A stretch of 64,000 nt of DNA, from assembly GCF_014195485.1 (NCBI RefSeq), contig NZ_JACIBU010000001.1, positions 1,364,001 to 1,428,000 on the forward strand. The letters are read 5' to 3'. Position 1 is the first letter of the stretch. Every line of letters starts with the position of its first letter. Position numbers and translations under genes: made by a program. The notes beneath the pieces were generated by a model. It was given only the letters and a program-made list of their open reading frames with translations. It was not told the origin of the DNA and did no database searches. Of the stretch, positions 45,371-52,343 are shown piece after piece. The DNA comes from Modestobacter versicolor. Its GTDB lineage: Bacteria; Actinomycetota; Actinomycetes; Mycobacteriales; Geodermatophilaceae.

Positions 45371-46606
45371 TCAGCGACCCGAACCCGGCGAGGGCCGGCG
45401 ACCACCCGGACCGGCTCCCGGACGGTGGGTGCGGGTGATCAGCGTCGCCGGGCGGACCGCGCCGGCCCCGAACCGGCGCGCGGCGCGGTCCGCGGCCAGC
45501 TCGGCGTCCCGCCGGCCGTGCTCGCGGGCGCCCAGTTCGAGCTGCCGGGCGGTGCTCCCGGCCTCCACCAGGCCCTCGGCCCGGACCCCGACCAGCCGGA
45601 TCCGGGCGCGGTCGAGCCCCAGCGCGTCGTAGAGCGCCCGGGCGGTCTCGTAGAGCTCCTGCCCGACGTCGGTGGGCACCTTGAGGGTGCGCGAGCGGGT
45701 GATCGTGGTGAAGTCGGCGAAGCGCACCTTGATGCTCACCGTGCGGGTCAGGTGACCGGTCGAGCGCAGCCGCCCCGCCGTGCGCTCGGCCAGGTGCAGC
45801 AGCTCGCGGTGGATGACCGCGGGGTCGTCGACGTCGGTGCCGAAGGTCTCCTCCGCCCCGGTCGACCGGTCGGGCTCGTCGGGCACCACCCGCCGCGGGT
45901 CGCGGCCCCAGGCGAGCTCGTGCAGGTGGCTGCCCGCCGCGTGCCCGACCGCGCGCTGCAGGGTGCGCGCGGGCACGTGGGCGAGGTCGCCCACGGTGCG
46001 CAGGCCCAGCCGCAGCAGCACCTCCTCGGTCTTGGGGCCGACGCCCCACAGGGCGCCCACCGGCAGCGGGTGCAGGAAGTCCATGACCTCGGCCGGGCGC
46101 ACCACCATCAACCCGTCGGGCTTGGACCGGGTGGAGGCCAGCTTGGCGACGAACTTGCTGCCGGCCACCCCGACCGAGCAGGTGATGCCCTGCTCGTCGA
46201 AGACCCGGGCCCGGATGTACTCCGCGATGGCCACCGGGTCGCCCAGCCGGCGCCCGGAGCCGGAGACGTCGAGGAACGCCTCGTCCAGGCTCAGCGGCTC
46301 GACCAGGGGCGTGATCGTGCGGAACAGCGCCATGACCGAGCGGGAGACCTCGGCGTAGAGCTCGAGGTCGCCCGGCAGCACGGTGGCCGTGGGGCACAGC
46401 CGCAGCGCCCGGGAGGTGGGCATGGCGCTGTGCACCCCGTACCGGCGGGCCTCGTAGGTGGCCGAGGTGACGACGCCGCGGTTGCCCACCCCGCCGACGA
46501 TGACCGGGGTGCCGGCCAGCTCCGGGTGCCGGCGGACCTCGACGCTGGCGAAGAACGCGTCCATGTCGACGTGCAGCACGGTGCAACCGGTAGCGCGATC
46601 GGACAC
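45371..46606 (-). CDS. dinB: DNA polymerase IV (DinB, Y family)
   Basis: Error-prone translesion polymerase, 411 aa from GTG 46606. VLHVDMDAFFASVE carries catalytic Asp14, and PLSLDEAFLDVSG the Asp-Glu pair. The helix-hairpin-helix (GALWGVGPKTEEVLLRLGL) and little-finger domain (RTVSIKVRFADFTTITRS) follow. No clear beta-clamp peptide is seen at the Pro/Gly/Arg-rich C terminus. The open frame extends to a GTG at 46636, but that codon is inside the LexA box, so the later start is preferred. Confidence 0.93.
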   Translation of the reverse strand: MSDRATGCTVLHVDMDAFFASVEVRRHPELAGTPVIVGGVGNRGVVTSATYEARRYGVHSAMPTSRALRLCPTATVLPGDLELYAEVSRSVMALFRTITPLVEPLSLDEAFLDVSGSGRRLGDPVAIAEYIRARVFDEQGITCSVGVAGSKFVAKLASTRSKPDGLMVVRPAEVMDFLHPLPVGALWGVGPKTEEVLLRLGLRTVGDLAHVPARTLQRAVGHAAGSHLHELAWGRDPRRVVPDEPDRSTGAEETFGTDVDDPAVIHRELLHLAERTAGRLRSTGHLTRTVSIKVRFADFTTITRSRTLKVPTDVGQELYETARALYDALGLDRARIRLVGVRAEGLVEAGSTARQLELGAREHGRRDAELAADRAARRFGAGAVRPATLITRTHRPGAGPGGRRPSPGSGR

Positions 46607-46628
46607 CTCGCACCCCCACCCCTCGTGG

Positions 46629-46644
46629 TCGAACACCTGTTCGA
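46629..46644 (-). promoter_or_regulatory. LexA (SOS) box of dinB
   Basis: TCGAACACCTGTTCGA is a perfect match to the actinobacterial LexA consensus TCGAAC-N4-GTTCGA. It lies 12-27 bases downstream of the TACTGT -10 box, where LexA would block transcription. Confidence 0.9.
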
Positions 46645-46655
46645 CCGATGGGAGG

Positions 46656-46661
46656 ACAGTA
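46656..46661 (-). promoter_or_regulatory. -10 box of dinB
   Basis: TACTGT on the minus strand (TANNNT), directly upstream of the LexA box. No good -35 box is visible. Confidence 0.5.
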
Positions 46662-46803
46662 CCGGTCGCGGGCCTGCCGGGCGCCCCGGCACGCGGTCGC
46701 GGGCCGGCGGACCCCTGCCAGGTGTGCGGAGTCGATCATCGCGGTAGAACTGCGGTGGGTGGTCGCCGTCCGGCGGTCACGACCCCCGACGATCGGAGGA
46801 GCC

Positions 46804-47100
46804 ATGGCGCTCGACGACGAGGACATGACCAGCACGGAGGGCCCCGCCGACGGCGGTGCCGAGGGCACCACGGGCCAGCACGACGGCGGCGCTGACGGCG
46901 GTGCCGATGGTGGCGCTGACGGCGGTGCCGATGGCGGCGCCGATGGCGGCGCGGACGGCGGCGCCGATGGCGGCGCGGACGGCGGTGCCGATGGCGGCGC
47001 GGACGGCGGCGCGGACGGCGGCGCCGAGGGCCCCCTCGACTCCGGCGCCGGCGGCGGCACGCCGGGGCAGCAGGACGGTGGCGCGGACGGCTCGGCCTGA
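46804..47100 (+). CDS. Asp-Gly-Gly-Ala repeat peptide
   Basis: A 98-aa protein made of a short acidic leader (MALDDEDMTSTEGPADGG), twelve uninterrupted DGGA units (residues 27-74) and a tail EGPLDSGAGGG...QQDGGADGSA. It has no Lys or Arg, no Cys, no membrane segment and no signal peptide, so it is strongly acidic. GGAGGAG precedes ATG 46804. Only two bases separate its stop from the JmjC-type oxygenase start, so the two are translationally coupled. Similar DGGA-rich proteins occur in mycobacteria (some carry the name BatC), but I know of no proven function. It could be a substrate for the oxygenase, a metal binder or a disordered filler. Confidence 0.85.
   Translation: MALDDEDMTSTEGPADGGAEGTTGQHDGGADGGADGGADGGADGGADGGADGGADGGADGGADGGADGGADGGAEGPLDSGAGGGTPGQQDGGADGSA
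46882..47025 (+). repeat. Twelve tandem 12-bp units coding for DGGA
   Basis: Twelve in-frame 12-bp units. Codons vary at silent positions (GAC/GAT, GGC/GGT, GCT/GCC/GCG) while the peptide is unchanged, so the array is not a fresh nucleotide-level duplication. Confidence 0.9.
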
Positions 47101-47102
47101 GC

Positions 47103-48434
47103 GTGTCCGACCGTGAACGGCAGGACCGGGCGCCGTCCTCCCCCCGGGAGGGCGGCGCCCGCCCGGCGCTGCGCCGCTGCATCAGCGTCGACCCGCAGGT
47201 CTTCGCCGCCGAGCACTGGTCGCGCCGGCCGCTGCTCTCCACCGCCGAGGAGCTCGGCGGCACCTTCACCGACCTCCTCGACCTCGACGCCGTCGACGAG
47301 CTGCTGAGCACCCGCGGCCTGCGCACGCCCTTCCTGCGGATCGCCAAGGACGGCGCCGTCGTCGACGCCAAGCGCTTCACCAGCTCGCAGGGCGCCGGCG
47401 CCGAGATCGCCGACCAGGTGTCCTCCGACTCGGTGCTCCGGCTGTTCGCCGAGGGCAGCACCGTCGTCCTGCAGGGCCTGCACCGGCTGTGGCCGCCGCT
47501 GGTCGACTTCGCCGGCCAGCTCGCCGAGGACCTCGGGCACCCCACCCAGGTCAACGCCTACGTCACGCCGCCGTCCTCACGCGGGTTCTCCCCGCACTAC
47601 GACGTGCACGACGTCTTCGTCCTCCAGGTCGCCGGCGAGAAGCACTGGACCATCCACGCGCCCGTGCTCGCCGACCCGCTGCGCACCCACCCGTGGACCG
47701 ACCGCTTCGCGGAGGTGGCCGCCGCAGCCGAGCGCGCGCCGGTGATCGACACCGTGCTGCGCCCCGGCGACGCCCTCTACCTGCCCCGCGGCTACATCCA
47801 CTCGGCGGTGGCGCTCGGCGAGATCAGCGCCCACCTGACCGTCGGCGTGCACTCGGTGACCCGCTGGGGCGCGGTCGAGTCGGCGCTGGACCTGGTGCGC
47901 ACCCTCGCCGCCGAGGACCCCGCGCTGCGCGGCTCGCTGCCGCTGGGCGTCGACCTCGCCGACCCCGGCAGCACCACCGAGGACGTCGCCGCGGTGCTCT
48001 CCGGGCTGCAGCGGTGGCTGGGGCAGGTCGACCCGGCCGCCGTCGCCGACGCGCTGCGGGCCCGCACCTGGGCCCAGGTGCGCCCGGCCCCGGTGTCGCC
48101 GCTGGCCCAGTCCGGCGCCGCCGCCGCGCTGACCGCCGGCACCGTGCTGCGGGTGCGCCCGCTGCTGCGGCTGCAGCTGCGCGAGCCGGACGGCGACCGG
48201 GTCGCGCTGGTCGCCGGGCGGCGCACCCACGACCTGCCGGCCGACACCCGGCCGGCGCTGGCCGCGCTGCTGGCCGCCGGCGAGCTGAAGGTCGGCGACC
48301 TGCCCGGCCTGGACGCCGCCGACCAGCTCACCCTGGCCCGGCGGCTGGTGACCGAGTCGATCGCGGTGGTGCCCGACGCCCGGGCCGGGTCGACCGGGCA
48401 CGATGGGGGTCGTGGCGACACCGGTGGGGCCTGA
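47103..48434 (+). CDS. JmjC/cupin-type Fe(II) 2-oxoglutarate oxygenase (ROX-like)
   Basis: A 443-aa protein of the cupin_4/JmjC family, which in other organisms hydroxylates ribosomal proteins (for example YcfD/RoxA on arginine). The iron triad is visible: His165 and Asp167 in SPHYDVHDVF and His233 in GYIHSA. VLQVAGEKHWTIHAP supplies the Lys-containing strand common to this family, and LRPGDALYLPRGYIHSA the last strand. The C-terminal 150 residues look like the dimerisation and winged-helix part. GTG 47103 follows the repeat-peptide stop by two bases, which makes that peptide a candidate substrate. Confidence 0.88.
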   Translation: MSDRERQDRAPSSPREGGARPALRRCISVDPQVFAAEHWSRRPLLSTAEELGGTFTDLLDLDAVDELLSTRGLRTPFLRIAKDGAVVDAKRFTSSQGAGAEIADQVSSDSVLRLFAEGSTVVLQGLHRLWPPLVDFAGQLAEDLGHPTQVNAYVTPPSSRGFSPHYDVHDVFVLQVAGEKHWTIHAPVLADPLRTHPWTDRFAEVAAAAERAPVIDTVLRPGDALYLPRGYIHSAVALGEISAHLTVGVHSVTRWGAVESALDLVRTLAAEDPALRGSLPLGVDLADPGSTTEDVAAVLSGLQRWLGQVDPAAVADALRARTWAQVRPAPVSPLAQSGAAAALTAGTVLRVRPLLRLQLREPDGDRVALVAGRRTHDLPADTRPALAALLAAGELKVGDLPGLDAADQLTLARRLVTESIAVVPDARAGSTGHDGGRGDTGGA

Positions 48435-49419
48435 GCCGACCGGACCGGTGAGCGCCGATCCGGAGTTCTGCCGGGCGCCGGAGGCACCGGTGCTGCGCTC
48501 CACCCCCGCGGGCCGGCTCGACGACGCCCGCTGCTCGGTCCAGGCGCTGCTGCGCGGCGACTCCCCGGTGGCGACCGCGCCGCCGGCCCGCCGCTGGCTG
48601 CTGGTCGAGCAGCCGGGCCCGTGGGGGCGCGACGCGCTGCTGGAGTCCCGCTTCGACCGCCGGGTGGCCTCGCGGCTGGCCGCCCGCGCCCGCGAGCTGG
48701 GCGTCCGGGTCCAGCTGGTGCGCCGGGCCGGCGAGCGGCTGTCGGCCTCCGGGCGGCGGTGGGCGGTCGCCGACACCACCCCCGGCGTGGAGACCATCTG
48801 GTGGTCCACCCGGGACACCGACGCCGACCTGCTCGAGGTGCCGTGGGACGGGTCGGTGGGCACGCCGTCCACCACGCCCACCTACCTGGTGTGCACGCAC
48901 GGCGCGCACGACGTCTGCTGCGCGGTGCGCGGCCGGCCGCTGGCCCGGGCGCTGCCGGCCGGCGGCGCGCCGGTCGACGTGTGGGAGACCAGCCACCTGG
49001 GCGGCGACCGGTTCGCCGCGAACGTCGTCGTCCTGCCCTGGGGGTTCGTCTACGGGCAGGTGCCCGAGGACGGCAGCGCCCTGGTCGCCGCGCACGCCGC
49101 CGGCCAGGTGGCGCTGCCGTGGCTGCGCGGCCGCGCCGGGCTGGTGCCCGCGGCCCAGGCGGCCCAGCACCACGCCCGCGGCGAGCTCGGCCTGCTTGGG
49201 GTGCACGACCTGCCGCCCCGGCGGGTCCGCGCGCTGCCGGCCCCGGCCCCGGGCATCGACCGGTTCGACGTCACCCTCGCCGGGCCGGCCGGCGACGTGC
49301 TGGTGACCCTGGAGAGCCGGTTGTCGACGTCGGCGCACCGGCTGACCTGCGCTGCACCCAACCCGGGGCACTGGCGCACCTGGCACCCGCTGGCGCTGCA
49401 GGTCGCCGCGCCGGCCTGA
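48403..49419 (+). CDS. Sucrase/ferredoxin-like (thioredoxin-fold) protein
   Basis: A 338-aa protein of the sucrase/ferredoxin-like family, which carries a thioredoxin-like [2Fe-2S] domain. TYLVCTHGAHDVCCAVRG holds three of the Cys residues and SHLGGDRFAANVVVLPWG is the second family block. An earlier Cys lies in DDARCSVQALL. Function is unknown; an electron-transfer role for the neighbouring oxygenase is possible but not shown. ATG 48403 overlaps the oxygenase gene by 32 bp; GTG 48412 or GTG 48448 are alternatives. Its TGA abuts the stop of the convergent phosphodiesterase with no gap. Confidence 0.83.
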   Translation: MGVVATPVGPEPTGPVSADPEFCRAPEAPVLRSTPAGRLDDARCSVQALLRGDSPVATAPPARRWLLVEQPGPWGRDALLESRFDRRVASRLAARARELGVRVQLVRRAGERLSASGRRWAVADTTPGVETIWWSTRDTDADLLEVPWDGSVGTPSTTPTYLVCTHGAHDVCCAVRGRPLARALPAGGAPVDVWETSHLGGDRFAANVVVLPWGFVYGQVPEDGSALVAAHAAGQVALPWLRGRAGLVPAAQAAQHHARGELGLLGVHDLPPRRVRALPAPAPGIDRFDVTLAGPAGDVLVTLESRLSTSAHRLTCAAPNPGHWRTWHPLALQVAAPA

Positions 49420-50589
49420 CTAGCGGAGCGCGCGGCCCCGGGCGGCCAGCAGCGGGATCGCCAGCTCCGCCGGGGTGAGCGAGCCGTGGAACGCGGCGAG
49501 CAGCGAGCTGTGCGGCTCGGTGGCGACGTCGGTGAACGCCCAGCTCCCCCGGGCCAGCGCGACGACGTCGCCGACCCGGTCGGCGACCGACTCCACGACG
49601 TCGCCGAACAGGCCGCGCTCGATCGCCTCGGCCCGGCTGAGCACCCAGGCGCGGTGGCCGAGCACCGAGCGCCAGGTGGCCAGGACGTCGTCGGCGGCGC
49701 CGGGCTCGGTGTGCACGTAGCGGGCCCGCGGCTCGCCGGTGAGCAGCCGGACCCCGTCGGTCAGCCCCGGCTCCTCGCCGACGTCGAGCCGGGTGTGGTC
49801 GGGGACGTCGACCATGCCGTGGTCGGCGGTGACCAGCAGGACGGCGTCCTCGGGCAGGCCGGCGGCGAGCTGCTCGACCATCCGGTCGACGACGCCGAGC
49901 TGGTGCCGCCAGCTCGCCGAGTCGACGCCGCGGACGTGGCCGGTGAGGTCCAGGTCGGCGGTGTAGCCGTAGACCAGGCTGCGGTCGCCGGTGGCCAGCG
50001 CCGCGTGCACCACCGCGACGAGGTCACCGGGGCTGTAGGCGTCGGCGTAGTCGGCCCCGCGGTAGGCGGCCGCGGTCAGCCCGGAGCGGGCGAAGGCGTG
50101 CGGGCCCACCGCGGTGCAGGTGACGCCGTGCGCGGTGGCCTGCTCGAAGACGGTCGGCTGGGCCTGCCACTGCCGCGGGTCGGGGTCGTCGCGCCACTGG
50201 ACGTGGTTGAGCGTGCGGCCGGTACCGGGCACCTCGGTGACGAAGCCGAGCACGCCGTGGCTGCCCGGCGGCAGCCCGGTGCCCAGCGTGGCGAGGCTGA
50301 CCGGGGTGGTGCTCGGGCAGGGGGCGGACAGCACGCCGGCCGGGGTGCCGAGCGCGCTGAGCACCGGGGCCTCGTCGGGGTGCGCGGCCAGCAGCTCCGC
50401 CCCCAGCCCGTCGACGAGCAGCACGGCGACCCGGCGGGCGCCGCCGAGGGCCGGGGTGAGGTCCAGCGGGTCGACCGGCAGGTCACCGCGCCGGACCGGC
50501 ACCCCGAGCGCGGTGGCGACGCTGGGCAGCACGTCGGCGAGGGTGTTGTCGCCGTACTGCGGGACCGCGAGGTCGTCGGGGACGCTCAT
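49420..50589 (-). CDS. Alkaline phosphatase superfamily phosphodiesterase
   Basis: A 389-aa type I phosphodiesterase/nucleotide pyrophosphatase. VAVLLVDGLGAELLAAH carries the first metal Asp, PSTTPVSLATLGTGLPPGSHG the nucleophile Thr, and LLVTADHGMVDVPDHTRLDV the Asp-His metal pair. There is no signal peptide. The substrate is unknown. ATG 50589. The methyltransferase gene ends nine bases upstream on the same strand. Confidence 0.9.
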   Translation of the reverse strand: MSVPDDLAVPQYGDNTLADVLPSVATALGVPVRRGDLPVDPLDLTPALGGARRVAVLLVDGLGAELLAAHPDEAPVLSALGTPAGVLSAPCPSTTPVSLATLGTGLPPGSHGVLGFVTEVPGTGRTLNHVQWRDDPDPRQWQAQPTVFEQATAHGVTCTAVGPHAFARSGLTAAAYRGADYADAYSPGDLVAVVHAALATGDRSLVYGYTADLDLTGHVRGVDSASWRHQLGVVDRMVEQLAAGLPEDAVLLVTADHGMVDVPDHTRLDVGEEPGLTDGVRLLTGEPRARYVHTEPGAADDVLATWRSVLGHRAWVLSRAEAIERGLFGDVVESVADRVGDVVALARGSWAFTDVATEPHSSLLAAFHGSLTPAELAIPLLAARGRALR

Positions 50590-50598
50590 CGGGGTCGG

Positions 50599-51339
50599 TC
50601 AGGCCCCCGGGCGGGTGGCCAGCACGTGCAGGGCGGTGGCGACGTCGCGGTAGGGCGAGGTGCCGGCCAGCGAGAGCTCCAGCGCCCGCAGCGCGTCGGA
50701 GTCGGCACCGGTCGAGGCCCCGAGCAGGTCGGTGACGACGGAGACGCCCCGCCACTCCCCCGGCTCCAGCCCGGCACCGGCGATCAGGGCGAGCAGCTCG
50801 TCGGGGCTGAACCGGCGGCGGGCCGGGCCACCCCGGGCAGGGGCCGGGTCCTGCCCGGTGACCAGCGCCCGCGCCTCGACCGGGTGGCCGCCGATGGCGC
50901 GGGCCAGCACGGCACCGGCCCGGTTGGCCGAGGCCGCCGACAGCCGGCCGCCGGGGCGCAGCACGCCGGCGATCTGCTGCAGCGTGCTGGCCGGGTCGTC
51001 GACGACCTCGAGGACGTAGTGGCACAGCACCAGGTCGTAGGGCTCGCTCGAGGGCAGGGCGTCGAGCATCCGGTCGCCGTCACCCTGGACGCCACGGACC
51101 CGCTCGCCGGCGCCGGCGGTCGCGGCCCGGCGGTGCAGGGTGGCGAGCGCGTCGGCGCTGGGGTCGACGACGGTCACCTGGTGGCCGAGCTGGGCCAGCG
51201 GGACGGCGAACATGCCGCTGCCCCCGCCGACGTCGAGCACCTGGAGCGGCGGCCCGGCGCTGACGACCGGGTCGAGGGCGGCCCAGATCGCCGCCGTCCG
51301 CGCCGGGGCCTGCGCTGCCGTGGCAGGAGGGGTCGTCAC
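50599..51339 (-). CDS. Class I SAM-dependent methyltransferase
   Basis: A 246-aa methyltransferase. Motif I is LQVLDVGGGSGMFAVPLA, motif II VTVVDPSADAL, then PYDLVLCHYVLEVVDDP and LRPGGRLSAASAN. The C-terminal lid (RRFSPDELLALIAGAGLEP) resembles CmoA/SmtA-type tRNA or small-molecule enzymes. The substrate is unknown. GTG 51339 is seven bases after a TAGGCT -10 box, so leaderless expression is likely. Confidence 0.88.
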   Translation of the reverse strand: MTTPPATAAQAPARTAAIWAALDPVVSAGPPLQVLDVGGGSGMFAVPLAQLGHQVTVVDPSADALATLHRRAATAGAGERVRGVQGDGDRMLDALPSSEPYDLVLCHYVLEVVDDPASTLQQIAGVLRPGGRLSAASANRAGAVLARAIGGHPVEARALVTGQDPAPARGGPARRRFSPDELLALIAGAGLEPGEWRGVSVVTDLLGASTGADSDALRALELSLAGTSPYRDVATALHVLATRPGA

Positions 51340-51346
51340 CCAGCGG

Positions 51347-51352
51347 AGCCTA
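51347..51352 (-). promoter_or_regulatory. -10 box, probable leaderless promoter
   Basis: TAGGCT on the minus strand, seven bases before GTG 51339 of the methyltransferase gene. Confidence 0.45.
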
Positions 51353-51369
51353 GTGGCGGGGGTCGCCGG

Positions 51370-51903
51370 TCACCCGGCGCGGACCGGTCGGCGGTCAGGC
51401 TGCGCGGAGCCGGCGACCCGGCTGAAGGACATGGTCCAGTTTGGCGTCCAGCTGGCCCCGTCGTCGAAGGAGAAGGACTGCTGCCAGAGCGGGGTGTCCG
51501 GGTCGGCCCGCCACTCGAAGCGGACGAGCACCGGTCGGCCGCCCAGGACGTCGGCGCAGTCGAACACGCCCCGGTCACTGGTGAAACGGCCGACCACCGG
51601 TGGGTCGAGCCGGCCGGGCGCGCGGGTCGAGCTCCACCAGATGCGCCAGGTGCCCGAGGTCGGGTCGTACAGCCGCAGGCTGAGGCCCTCGAACGGCGGG
51701 CCGTCCGGCGGGTCGGGCACCTCCATCAGGTCGACGTTCCCGAGCCCGTGCTGGACGGGGCGCACCTCACTGGTGGCGTCGAAGTCGACCCAGTCGTGGC
51801 AGCCGGGGTCGGTGACGTCCCGGAGCTTGCGGTTGTGCACCTGCCAACGGCCGTGCAAGAAGTCGAAGGCGTCGGTGCCGGCAGCGGTCATGCCGCGGAC
51901 CAT
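51370..51903 (-). CDS. DUF1579-like conserved protein
   Basis: About 177 aa from ATG 51903. It reads FDFLHGRWQVHNRKL, WVDFDATSEVRP, FEGLSLRLYDPTSGTWRIWW, VVGRFTSDRGVF and SFDDGASWTPNWTMSFSR, a beta-rich, lipocalin-like pattern shared with DUF1579-type proteins of unknown function. No signal peptide is evident. ATG 51891 (TAAGTDAFDF) is an equal start choice, and the frame is open to 52014 with poor codon use. It is divergent from the small gene at 52047. Confidence 0.75.
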   Translation of the reverse strand: MVRGMTAAGTDAFDFLHGRWQVHNRKLRDVTDPGCHDWVDFDATSEVRPVQHGLGNVDLMEVPDPPDGPPFEGLSLRLYDPTSGTWRIWWSSTRAPGRLDPPVVGRFTSDRGVFDCADVLGGRPVLVRFEWRADPDTPLWQQSFSFDDGASWTPNWTMSFSRVAGSAQPDRRPVRAG

Positions 51904-52033
51904 GGCAGCCGGGTCCGACAGGTCCGTCCCGGCACGAGCCGGCCGCGGCGGTGCTGGAGCGCCGCGCGGGACTGTTGGGCTGGATGAGGCCGCGAGTTCG
52001 TGCGCCTGCCGCACGGTGTGCGAACAGCGGCCC

Positions 52034-52039
52034 TACCTT
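52034..52039 (+). promoter_or_regulatory. -10 box, probable leaderless promoter
   Basis: TACCTT ends seven bases before ATG 52047, with no ribosome site between. Confidence 0.5.
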
Positions 52040-52046
52040 GCCCGCC

Positions 52047-52253
52047 ATGCCGAGCTACCGACTGCTGGACGGGTACGGGTACCCGACCGACACCTTCACC
52101 GCTGCCTGCGACGACGAGGCGAAGGCCTTCGGGATGGCGCGCGCCCAGGAGCACCCCCGCCCGGAGCCCCGCTTCGGCGCCCGCCGGGACTTCCAGGTGC
52201 ACCGCGAGGAGGGCGACCGCTGGCGCCTGCTCGTCGCCTTCGCCCCGGTCTGA
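52047..52253 (+). CDS. Small conserved-looking protein, 68 aa
   Basis: Not recognised. The 68-aa product starts MPSYRLLDGYGYPTDTF and is rich in aromatic and charged residues, ending RWRLLVAFAPV. It looks like a small folded alpha/beta protein without membrane segments. The start is chosen because a TACCTT -10 box ends seven bases upstream; an open frame 32 codons longer exists but lacks a start signal. A 3'-end repeat follows four bases after its stop. Confidence 0.65.
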   Translation: MPSYRLLDGYGYPTDTFTAACDDEAKAFGMARAQEHPRPEPRFGARRDFQVHREEGDRWRLLVAFAPV

Positions 52254-52257
52254 ACGA

Positions 52258-52314
52258 GGACCCCGCTGCCCCCCCACCACTCGCACGCTCGTGGCGGGGC
52301 CCTGCAGCGGGGCC
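52258..52314 (+). repeat. Intergenic palindromic repeat, copy 5 (3'-end element)
   Basis: Plus-strand orientation, four bases after the stop of the 68-aa gene. Arms GGACCCCGCTGC (52258-52269) and GCAGCGGGGCC (52304-52314) pair over 11 bases with one mismatch or bulge. The core CCACTCGCACGCTCGTGG and CGGGGCCCTG matches the family. Confidence 0.8.
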
Positions 52315-52343
52315 GTTCCAGCACGTCACCTCCGGGTCCTTCG

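Noticed and set aside
46607..46636. Longer dinB start at GTG 46636
   Set aside because: This codon lies inside the LexA box and would require translation from the operator; GTG 46606 gives the normal N terminus.
46882..47025. DGGA-coding 12-bp repeats as a CRISPR or plain VNTR array
   Set aside because: There are no spacers, the period is 12 bp in frame inside a gene with a good ribosome site, and silent changes keep the peptide constant.
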